Below, piece by piece: positions 27,401-39,400 of a stretch of DNA of 64,000 bases. The DNA comes from Arenicola marina. Lineage: Eukaryota; Annelida; Polychaeta; Arenicolidae. The position numbers and the translations under genes are program-made. The notes under the pieces were generated by a model. That model did not search any database. It was not told the DNA's origin and saw only the letters and a program-made list of their open reading frames with translations. Each line of letters starts with the position of its first letter. The stretch's first letter is position 1. The DNA lies in the NCBI GenBank assembly GCA_964019135.1, contig OZ025248.1, positions 43,517,670-43,581,669 on the forward strand, given 5' to 3'.

Positions 27401-30400
27401 TTTTGTGTTGCCCCAAAATTAGTTATGTTTCATTGATGGGCATAGTTTGGCAACATGTGAGTGCGGCTTATGAGAGTTCTCGGGGAGGCGGGGTGGGGGG
27501 GGGCATATTGTCGTCGGACCAGCGCTGTGTGTGCAGGGGGGTGGGGCGGGGGGGGGGGAGCTCATGTTGTGGTCGGGCCAGCGCTGTGTCTATCTATCTA
27601 CACCATACCTCGTATGTCAGTCCCATGCTGATATCTGTCCCGCATTCCGTTGCAGGCCTCCACCTGTTCACATCAATGACTTCGAGCAGCACGCCTTGAT
27701 GAGGTCGAAGGATTCGAATTTGATCTTCGCCGAGGAGTATAAGGTGACATGACCGTTAATTGTAACTGGCGTGTCTAACAGGGGCGGTTTTTATCATATA
27801 CTTTCTGCTTTTTTTTCGAGTAGTCGCCGCATGCCATGTTTACAGCAAAATCTTAACTTTTAAACCTGTAATTTTATTTGGCATAATATACATTTATCCA
27901 TTGTGGTTGGTGACTATTAGGCCCAGGGTGACCCATGTTAACCCCGGGTAGATTAACCCCGGGTAGGTCAACCCCGGGGTGATCCATGATAACCCCGGAT
28001 AGGTTAACCCGGGGTGGTCCAAGTTAACTCCAGGTAGGTTAACCCCGGGGTGGTCCATGTTAGCCCCGGGTAGGTTAAATCCGGGGTGGTCCATGTTAGC
28101 CTTGGGTAGGTTAACCCCGGGGTGGTCCATGTTAACCCCGGGTAGGTTAACCCCGGGGTGGTCCATGTTAACCCCGGGTAGGTTAAACCCGGGGTGGTCC
28201 ATGTTAACCCCCGGCTAGGTTAACTGCGGGGTGGTCCATCTTAACCCGGTTAAACCCGGTTAAACTAGGTTAAACCCGGCCTGGTTGATGTAATCCGCGG
28301 CTTGGTTAATCCCGGGTACATGGTAGTGCGGAGCACTGGGTGCGTCCGCCTCTCACTCACTGCCTCCTGACTGACCTTGCTTGGACCGCCGCTATACTAA
28401 ACATGAATATTCATAAGGTGCGCTACCGCCCAGTGGACCACACTTGGTCGGTGGACCTTGAGAAGTTTACAGCATGTTGTGTGTGGCGTGGCGCCCACCA
28501 CACTCGGTCGGTGGACCTTAAGTTTACAGCATGTTGTGTATGGCGTGGCGCCCACCACATTCGGTCGATGGACCGTGGGAAATTTACAGGTTGCATGTGG
28601 CGTGTTGCCCACCACACTCGATCGCTGGACCTTGAGATGTCTACAACATGTTGTGTGTGGCGTGGCGTCCACCACACTCGGTCGGTGGACCTTGAGAAAT
28701 TTACAGGTTGTATGTGGCGTGTTGCCCACCACACTCGGTCGGTGGACCTTGAGAAGTTTACAGCATGTTGCGTGTGGCGTGGCGCCCACCACACTCGGTC
28801 GGTGGACCTTGAGAAGTTTAAAGCATGTTGTGTGTGGCGTGGCGCCCACCACACTCGGTCGGTGGACCTTAAGAAGTTTACAGCATGTTGTGTATGGCGT
28901 GGCGCCCACCACACTCGGTCACTCGGTCGGTGGACCTTGAGAAGTTTACAGCATGTTGTGTGTGGCGTGGCGCCCACCACACTCGGTCGGTGGACCTTGA
29001 GAAATTTACAGCATGTTGTTTGTGGCGTGGCGCCCACCACACTCGGTCGGTGGACCCTGAGAAATTTACAGGTTGTGTGTGGCGTGTTGCCTACCACACT
29101 GGATCGCTGGACCTTGAGAAATGTACAGGTTGTATGTGACGTGTTGCCCACCACACTCGATCGCTGGACCTTGAGAAGTTTACAACATGTTGTGTGTGGC
29201 GTGGCGCCCACGACACTAGGTCGGTGGACCTTGAGAAGTTTACAGCATGTTGTGTATGGCGTGAAGCCCACCACGCTCGGTCGCTGGACCTTGAGAAGTA
29301 CAGCATGTTGTGTGTGGCGTGGCGCCCACTACACTCGGTCGGTTGACCTTGAGAAGTTTACAGCATGTTGCGTGTGGCGTGGGGCCCACCACACTCGGTC
29401 GGCGGACCCTGAGAAATTTGCAGGTTGTATGTGGCGTGTTGCCCCCCACACTCCGTCGCTGGACCTTAAGAGACCTGCCTTTGACTGTTTGACTGTTTGC
29501 CTGACGTTTGCCCGTCTCTTGCTGTTACAGCTTATCCAAGAGAGCAGCCCGTGTCACCCCAAAGATGCCGCCGAATACCCACAGAACCGAATCAAGAACA
29601 GATTCAGCACCATTCTACCATGTAAGCCCCCGCGACTTATATCTGTATATCTCAAACCATTATCATCACATTGAAACTACATTGTAATGTTCTGAACTGC
29701 TGGCTTTAACGCCCACGGATCATGTTTAGTGGGGACTGTGTTATGCTGCACTGTGTCGAGTTGTGAAGGTTACCCAGACTGAGGACAATAACCCTGTGTT
29801 CGTGTTTCGGCCGCTAGTTGACCACTCTCGTGTCAAGTTGCTGCCCACCGACGACGAAGAAGGCTCAGACTACATCAACGCCAACTACATGCCGGTAAAT
29901 ACCATACATTATTATTCTAACTCTTCTTATTATTATTGGTGCTGTAAATACCATAAATTATTATTATTATTACCAAAATACATTATTATTAGTAGTAGTA
30001 TTATATTATTGTATATGTTTGTATTATTAATATGATACTCTATATGACCAGAAATAATCAGTAGATGATGTCTCGTAAATCGCGCCCACCTTCGGTATGG
30101 TTAGCCCACTAGACCGCAGACCAATATGTATTGGGTTCGAATCCGGGCCTGGGAACCAATACTAATGTGGGCCATGTTTCACCCGTTCATCCTTCATCGT
30201 CCGGGAGGTTCCTTGGCCCAGTTTAGCCCGTTTGGTGTGCACAGAAGCGGCCTGAAACACCCAAATCATTCCTCTTGTCAATGGCTGCTTCACGGGATGG
30301 TGTGTGACGCCGCGTTTATTTCTTGGCGCAGGGATACAACTCTCGGCGGGCGTACATCGCCTCGCAGGGCCCCATAGCCTCCACGCAGGACGACTTCTGG

Positions 30401-33400
30401 CGTATGATCTGGGAGCAGAACGTGCCCTTGATTGTGATGCTGACTCAACTGGAGGAGCGAGGACGGGTAGGTATCGTAGCGCACTTTCCCCTGTCATGCC
30501 CTGTAGTAGTGCGCCAAGAGCCAACTCGCCAACCAAGCAGCGCACGCATATGGCAAGCCCTTTGTATCGTAATTCGAGAAACTTAGTTTCTCGACAAGAA
30601 ACCTAGTTTCTTGCTAGAGAAACCCGGTTTCTTGCTCGAGAAACCAGGTTCCTTCGCCGAAAATCCCGGTTTCTCGACAAGAAACTAGGATTCTTGACGG
30701 GAAACTAAGTTGGCAGCGGTCAGGGTGATTTATGGTTCTTGTTCAAATTTACTAGGCGCGCAAATCCAGAATCCGTTTCGCTCACTGTGTGCTATACTTT
30801 AACATGGCGTGTGCTTCAAGGTTCAGCTCTTTGCTGTGATTAAGATTAGTCACACGTCACTTAGTTACTTTGTTCTACTACAATTATTCCTGGAAGTTAA
30901 ATCTCCGATATAAGCTTAATCCGGAAACAGAGAGTATATGAATAATTTTGTTATGAGGTCCACAAGGGGCTGGATCCAGTTGTTTTAGGAGGACCACCGA
31001 CTGAAAAATGAACTTCCATTGATTTACTTAACGATCCTAAGTTATAGCATTCTTGCAAATGGTACATAACCATGTCACTAATTATCTTGCGAATTCTTGC
31101 ATTCCTGCTTTGCGTATTGATTATTTTATGACCATCTGAAGTCAACCATCTAACACAATAGTGGCCTGGAGCCTGTCGAGCCATAGCTCAGATCCAAGCT
31201 GCCTCACGGTGCTCACCATAACGTCCGCGCTTCCTGTATAAATACGGGCAACCCCCCCCGAGCAACCGGCAGACGGTCCTGGCGAGAGGCTAGGAAAATG
31301 TGTATTGTATATACTTATATGTTCATTGAAATAAATAGCACGATGAATTCAGCTCACGGATGAGTGTTATCATTCTACTGATTAATTCCCCGACCACATA
31401 GGCATCACAAGCAGCGGAGACTCAATGCGCGATCAATCTTCAGTTTGCGCTTTTATATATGTATGAATGCGTCGAAGTGGGGCAAAACCTCCGCTGGATA
31501 CTATGGAAGAATTTCTATAAGCTAGTCCCCGCTTTCATGTCATTATGCGCCAGTCTAGCCTTTTTCACGCGCAGCTCAGTCCCTTTGTGGCGTTTTTGGT
31601 TTGTGTTGCAGGGTGGAGACGAGATTTGAGGCGGCGGTTGCGTTGGTGTAGAGCGCTTTATAAACACAGAATGTTGCTTCATTTGTTCCTATATTGTAAG
31701 TTATATTGTATCACATGTATTTTTTAAACAGTTTGTGACGTAATATTTTTTGCAGCTCAAGGCTTGAGGTGACTACTGATGAGGGTGCTCATGTGCACGT
31801 TTTGACAAATTTGATGGCTGAATGGGTAAAGAAAATGGAAATCTTGATATTAAAACCGAGAGTTGTCATCGCATGACTGTGTATTCCAGGAGCGCTGTGC
31901 CAAGTACTTATCCTCTGACAGCGAGCCTGTTCACATCACATGACACTGTGTATTCCAGGAGCGCTGTGCCAAGTACTGGCCCTCTGACGGCGAGCCCGTT
32001 TACATCACATGACACTGTGTATTCCAGGAGCGCTGTGCCAAGTACTGGCCCTCTGACGGCGAGCCCGTTTACATCACATGACACTGTGTATTCCAGGAGC
32101 GCTGTGCCAAGTACTGCCCTCTGACGGCCAGCCTGTTTACATCACATGACACTGTATTCCAGGAGCGCTGTGCCAAGTACTGCCCTCTGACGGGAAGCCT
32201 GTTTACATCATATGACACTGCGTATTCCAGGAGCGCTGTGCCAAGTACTGGCCCTACTGACGGCGAGCCCGTTTACATCACATGACACTGTGTATTCCAG
32301 GAGCGCTGTGCCAAGTACTGGCCCTCTGACGGCGAGCCCGTTTACTTCAGCAACCTGCAGGTCCAGATGCGATCGGAGTCTGTTCTGGACACCTACGTCA
32401 TCCGGGTCTTCGACGTCCGCCTGGTGAGTAGTCAACACGGCTGGTTGCACCTAATCATGGTCACATAATGAAAGAACGCTTTTTGTATGTCGCTAATACC
32501 GTTCTATAAGTACTACATTCCGTAGTTTTCGCCCCACGGTTACACCTTAACACTGACCTGAGTCAATGGGGTGGACTATTAGGTATACAATGATACTCAG
32601 TAACAGCTCAAAATCATCAATTTCGTTTTCTGTTTATCTCATTGATGATGGTTTATTATGACGAAAATTCGTCATATGTCAGTTGGTCGTGTTCGTTTGT
32701 TCGTTGGTTTGTATGGCTGTTTCACTAAAAAACGAGAAGTCGTCTTGTGACCTAACGGCTGCATACATCGGTTGGCAGACTTTAGAATCTAATAGCTAGG
32801 CTATAGGGCTACACCATACTCGTCATCAAAGGTAAAAGGTCAAAGGTCAAGGTCACAGCGATTTTTTGAAAAAATAACTAGAAACGCTTATATCTCCGTT
32901 AATATTGACGCTAGAGATCTCTGGTCAGTTTCAAGATGTGCTAGCATTCAAGGCGCAATTTTCGGGTATTGTTCACTTTTTGATGCGTAATACTCATTTT
33001 CGAGTAAAATGAGGTCGTACGTTTTGCGGAAAACGCACTAAATGACCTCTGTAAGTTTTCTCGCTTTTGGGCACATTTGCCAACAAGCTATCGCTATGAT
33101 CTAATATGCCATAGAAATATGAATTGAGATGACGTCACGATGACGTCACTTTTGGTACGTAAAAAAAATCGTCAAAAATCAGAAAAAAATTCCAAAAATG
33201 AGTGAGTAGCATCATATTGTAGAAAACGTAGTTCCTCGTATAGCTGCAAACTAAAAACAATCTGTTCCTATCTTACTTCCGGTTCCAGGGCCGACGGCAG
33301 TTCTCTATGGGACTTCCCATGTTAAAGCGCTGTATCTTTAGGCTGGGAAAAATGCTTTGTCGTGTATTTCACAAGTGCCTCCATCAAGCGACACCGGCAT

Positions 33401-36400
33401 TTTTTTCTTAGTTAAACATGATACATAGTAGCCTCAGTGCTTATCGCATGCGATTGGAGCAAATAGTGACGTCACATGATTTTTTTGAAATTTGGCCAAT
33501 GGTGAAAGATACGGCTTTTTGGTGTTAGCAGAGGCTCCCACGGGTGTCCTATTCAAGCCATGACTCAATGCTTGCAGCTGTGGATGGCTAATACTAAGCT
33601 GATTCATAATCTGTCAACATGGTTCCATAGCCACATTACTTTTTGGTATATAGTCAAAATCGTTTAACATGGGATCCTATGGGGAAAAATGAACTTGATC
33701 GAATATGACCTACTTCCGCTCAAGCTATTTCAGTCTCCTTTGCAACACAGTGAGGTAATATCACCTTAAAGCAAGTTATAAGAAAAACACGGCGATATCT
33801 GTATTACTTTTTGTTTCCATGGCAACGAAGCCACTGGCCTAATGATAAACATACAGATTCTTGCCATTGAAAGAAAAATCGTCAAAAATCAGATAAAAAT
33901 GCTAAAATTGCACTCTTTTCGCCAACTAGTTGCCAATAAGCATCTACAGATCACTTAATGCTTCAATCAGGCGGATGTTGCTCAGTTATGGCGCTAGAGC
34001 GCTTGAAAGTGGGACGACACCTTTGCGGGGCCACCAATGATGAGTGAATAGAGATTGTGTCCATCTTTAAAACAACGTCAAAATTAAGAAAAACATGTCA
34101 GAGCTGTGATCTTTGCGCCAAATGGTAGGGACCATTGATCGGCAGAGAACTAGTAAAAGAAACAAATGAGTTGCTATATCACTTCGCATGCAGTGTTCTT
34201 TGTTCTTGTCCTAGGTCTCCGTGTCTCCGCAATGATGAACTAATGCAACTTTTGGCCATTTCGTCAAGCCATAGCTGAAGGACTATCCTTTCTATCGCCT
34301 AGCTCTTCAATCGAATAAGTTGTGGCAGTATACCTTGGCGTATTGCCACTTGGACGTTGTCGTGCGTCACGTCATAACGTCACTATGACGTCATTACGTC
34401 ACACATCTTACGTAAGCTATTACTCAGCTATTATAAGGTATGGCGACTTTCGGGTCGCTTGACGTTGCAGGTCGTGTTCAGGGACAGTTTGTGCCGTGTG
34501 TAACTTTTTTGGCGCAGGGGATAAGTATGCGTCAACAATGACGTCATAGCTAACGTGCCCCTACGAAATATTGGGTTTGCTTTATTTTCAGCCACTTTGG
34601 CAATAGCTGTCATAACTCGAGTTGATAAGTAGACATATTAAAGAATAGAAGCCATCTTGAGCATTTGCGCGAACGTCAAATGACGTCATGTCACTTCACG
34701 ATGATGTATTATTAGATAAAAAGTAAAATTCGTCATTCATAATGAGTCAAGCAATCGCTCTTGAGAACAAAATTTCTTGTTCTTAAACACGTCGTCTTCA
34801 GAGACACCTATGGCGAGGGGGCTAAGTGTGCGTCAACGTCATAGCTTACGTGCTCCTACGAAAGTTTGGGCCTGCTTGATGTTCAGCTAATTTGGCAATA
34901 GCTTCCATCACCCACAAGTTCACCCATGATTTCGTAAGTAGGAATAATTAACAAAATAGAAGCCATCGCGAATGTTGTCGTGATCGTCAAATGAAGTTCG
35001 TGAAGTCACGAAGACATAATAAATAAAAGATACGAAAGTACCGTTAATATTGCTTCAAGAGAAGCGCCTTGGCTTCAAACTGGATGTCCAATTAAGCTCC
35101 GCCTACAGTGCCACACTGCCTGTCGAAGGCAGCATTTAGCCCAAATTGCCCCTATAAGGCCCTTTAGCCAAAATTGGCCCTGACGACTCGTAACGTCGCC
35201 ATTAATACAGCTTCCAAATGTACTTATGTATTTTCGTCCTCGACCTATGGTCGAATATCTCTTGTCTATGTTTTTGTTGGCCTGCCTTGGCCTACGTAGG
35301 TCCACATGGGAGGTCCCCCGTGTTGGCCTGCCTTGGTCCAGATGGGAGGTCACCCGTGCTGGCCTGCCTTGGTCCAGATGGGAGGTCCCCCGTGCTGGCC
35401 TGCCTTGGTCCAGATGGGAGGTTCCCCGTGCTGGCCTGCCTTGGTCCAGATGGGAGGTCCGCCGTGCTGGCCTGCCTTGGTCCAGATGGGAGGTCCCCCG
35501 TGCTGGCCTGCCTTGGTCCAGATGGGAGGTCCCCCGTGCTGGCCTGCCTTGGTCCAGATGGGAGGTCAACCGTGCTGGCCTGCTTTGGTCCAAATGGGAG
35601 GTCCCCTGTGCTGGCCTATCTTGGCCCACATGGGAGGTCCCCTGTGCTAGCCTATCTTGGTCCAGATGAGAGGTACCCCGTGCTGGCCTGCCTTGGTCCA
35701 GATTGGGGGTCCCCCGTGCTGGCCTGCCTTGGTCCAGATGGGAGGTCCCCCGTGCTGGCCTGCCTTGGTCCAGATGGGAGGTGCCCCTTACTGGCCTGCC
35801 TTGGTCCAGATGGGAGGTCCCCCATACTGGCCTGCCTTGGTCCAGATGGGAGGTCCCCCTTGCTGGCCTGTCTTGGTCCAGATGGGAGGTCCCCCGTGCT
35901 GGCCTGCCTTGGTCCAGATGAGAGGTCCCCCATACTGGCCTGCCTTGGTCTAGATGGGAGGTCCCCCGTGCTGGCCTGCCTTGGTCCAGATAGGAGGACC
36001 TCCGTGCTGGCCTGCCTTGGTCCAGATGGGAAGTCTTCCATACTGGCCTGCCTTGGTCCACTTTTGGGGGGTCATCTTGAGCATAGGGCCCTCTCCTGGT
36101 GTCCTCAGAATAAGGCGTTTTCCTGGTTACCCCAGAATAGGGCAATCTCCTGGTGACCTAAGAATATGGGATCCTCCTGGCGACCTTAGAATAGGGGGCC
36201 CTCCTGGTGACCTCAGAATAGGGAGCCCTCCTGGTGGCCTAATAATAGGACGCCCTCCTGGTGAGCTCAGAATATGGCGCCCTCCTGGTGACCTCAGAAT
36301 AGGGCGCTCTTTCTAAGTAGCCTGCTGCTTAACACGTTAACCTGCCCGGTAGTGATCTGTCTGTCTGTATGTCCTGTGTGTCGCCACGTGTTTGTCTGAC

Positions 36401-39400
36401 GCCGTGTTGCCGCATGTTCTGTCTCCCGTAGGGCGCCATATGCCGCACTATTAAGCAGTTCCATTACATGGTGTGGCCCGACTTTGGCGTGCCTGATGAC
36501 CCAGATTGCTTGGTAACGTTTGTACGAGAGGTTCGAAGCCACGTGCGGCCACATTTCCAAGGGCCGCTCCTCATCCACTGCAGGTAATGATAAAGTCCAC
36601 CGTCCAGATGTCATGGGCAATGTCAGTGCGGAGAATTAACCTCAAAGTGACATTTGGAAGACACAAGTAGTTCGTCGAGTCAATATGAATTGAATCCTAA
36701 TTGAATTGTTATGGCATGTTTTATTAGTTGTTCACGGTATGATGTTTGTATGCCAATTGTTGTTAACTCACTTCCAGATTACTTAAGCCTGTTGTATTAC
36801 ATTGAAATGTGGCGTAGACATTTTGTGCACGATATACGTTTACTATGAAAAATACTCTTTCTAAGCTAACTGTTATATATATATCCCTCCCCCCAGTTTT
36901 ACGTACATGCATTTATCAGTATGATCAGTTGTAAGATGTTCGATATCTTTAGCACGTAGCACTCAATGCACAATACTCAAGGTGATAACCCAGCTAATGA
37001 CCATGTCACGTAAGACAGGTATTCTCACTGATTTCACGAAATGAAAGTTTCAAATATGAAAACTACTAAGTTTATTTACACTGTTGGTATCGCTCCTTGC
37101 ATTGCTCTCAAGACGCATCCTCTTGCCTTCCTACCCTACCCCCCCCCCCCCCCCCCCCTGCAGTGGCGGGGTTGGCCCCACCGGTACCCTGATCGCGGTG
37201 GACCGCCTGCTCCAACACATCTGTGATCACAACACCATCGACATCTTCGGCGTCACAATGGAGATGCGGGATTACCGTTGTGACATGGTACAGGTGGAGG
37301 TGAGCTGACGTCACGGCGAGTCGGCCTTACTGGCCAGGGGAACCGTCCGTCTGGCTCGCCTGAATGGCTTTGTAATTATAGTGACATAAAGTCATGAATG
37401 AATATGAATTATAAATTACATTACCACACTCAACGTCAGATCATTTTAACAGTAATGGGATTTGTATTTGTCATTCTGCTGTCTTCACGTTGTGTTAAAG
37501 GAACGAATTATACTTACAAATCCTCCATTGGTAACATTCGCTGCCGAGGAATCATCGTCAAAAAGGTTCTGTACCCGAGCATTTACAGACTTTTAGTATG
37601 GTATTTATGGTTTGCTTAGCGCCTGGCCACCCGGGGAACTTTCGTTACTAAGACAGTCAGTATATATTATTGATCAACCTAACCTGCATTCCGCTTCCGC
37701 TCTGTGGTACGCAGGCGCAGTACATCTTCATCCACAAGTGCATCACCTCGGCTATCCGCCGCGGGCTGCACCTGAACCGGCGCACGACCATGGTGGAGGA
37801 CCAGCCGCTGTACGCCAACACTGAGATGATAGAGAACGGCGGCCCCATCTACGGTAAGCCCCCCCCCCCCGTCCCGCCTCACCCCGGCTGCCTCTGTAAA
37901 CAGCGGCCCCATCTACGGTAAGCTCCTCCCCCCCTCCCCGTCCCGCCTCACCCCGGCTGCCTCTGTTAACAGCGGCCCCATCAACGGTAAGCGCCCCCCC
38001 CCCACCACCACTCCTCACGCCGGCTGCCTCTTTGAACAGCGAGCGGTCCCATCTGTGCCACTAGAATACACGTTCTTGGTAGCAATGGTGGTCGCGTCTC
38101 GGTTATTTCATGAACATAATTCAGCATGTTTTTTGGTTTATGGACTTTAATGTGATGTGTGTTCTTCCCAGTCTGTATTAACAACACAACGTTTGTGTCT
38201 CGACTCGTGTTTGACCATAGGTCCCTGTACGTGTTGCACCGTTTTAACTAGTAAACAGTTTGTGGACTGTAACCCTGTCCAAACCTGGCGTTGAGATGTT
38301 TGCATCTGCATTTTCCTCTTTTGTTCTATTAGGCATATTCGGTCCACTCACAGTTATCTTTTGGTATTCACTGGGCCAGCCTTCTAAAGTCAGCAGAGTT
38401 CAATGTTACATACACATATTTAATGGATATCAGTACCGTTATAAACATTACTGTTTCTTCAACAGGCAGCTTGCAATTTATTTGTCGTAGTCTGATTGGG
38501 CCACCATAACAAATTGTGCCCATCAAACTACTGCATTACAACATCCTTATCAATTGACTAAGAAATAAATCTTCCATGTCAGTAGGTGAAAAATATATCG
38601 TGAATATAAGAAAAATATCAAAAATAAATTTAGAAGACTTTAACGTGATGACAAAAAACCTGGTTAGCTTATTGTGGCATGTATATATCACCGCTCAACA
38701 GAGAACGCGCCGAAGGGAAGTCCTGCAGGGCGGGGGCGGGACAGCCCGGGGCCCGCCCCCTCCCTCTGTAGTGACAGTGGTAAGGCAGGAGTCGGTGTCT
38801 GTCTGCGGACCGGCGTCCATACAATAGCAACCGTCGTGTGGGCGGAGTCGCCGTGGTGTCCCTATCTGTTTACGGTAGTCCTTGTGGTCAGCGTCTCTGC
38901 TATAGTTGTGTCTGGCCATTGTCCCGGACTCACGGAAACTGTGCGTTCCAAGTGCATTTGCCTCAATTGCCGGATTAACATTATCTTTGTAATATGCACA
39001 ATGGACTACACCATGTACAACAGGTATGATTGTGTGTTATGATAGAAACCAGTGAAATGGATGAATATACATATATATATAAACTCTGTCTATTTAAATA
39101 TTTGTTTATGTTTTATTCTTTTGTATTTCTATATAGACTATATATCTTTTCTTATATATTTTTTTTCTCTTAGAGACGTAATAGTAAAAATGTAACATTA
39201 AGTCCACATGTATGTAAATATTCCTTGTTCACATATCTGATTACATTTAGTCCTGTTGATTTAAAGTGAGTCAGCCGTCTGAGGAAATACATCATCTGTA
39301 AAAGTATTGTCAGTATACCATATACCCCCCCCCCCCCGTTTTGTCCTACCCTCCTGTGAAACTTAACTCAGTAAATCCCCACGCCAATGTGCTACGGTGA

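Noticed and set aside
27905-28300. Interstitial telomeric repeat (GGTTAA)
   Set aside because: The unit is about 35 bp with CCCCGGG cores, not a TTAGGG-type hexamer; GGTTAA is only part of it.
28340-29674. A 444-codon protein gene
   Set aside because: It is a 60-bp minisatellite with open frames on both strands; only its last part is real coding (exon 21).
35075-36145. A 356-codon open frame (- strand) and overlapping 312-codon frame (+ strand) as a repetitive protein gene
   Set aside because: Several frames on both strands are open at once because the 36-bp period is a multiple of 3. There is no splice or promoter context.
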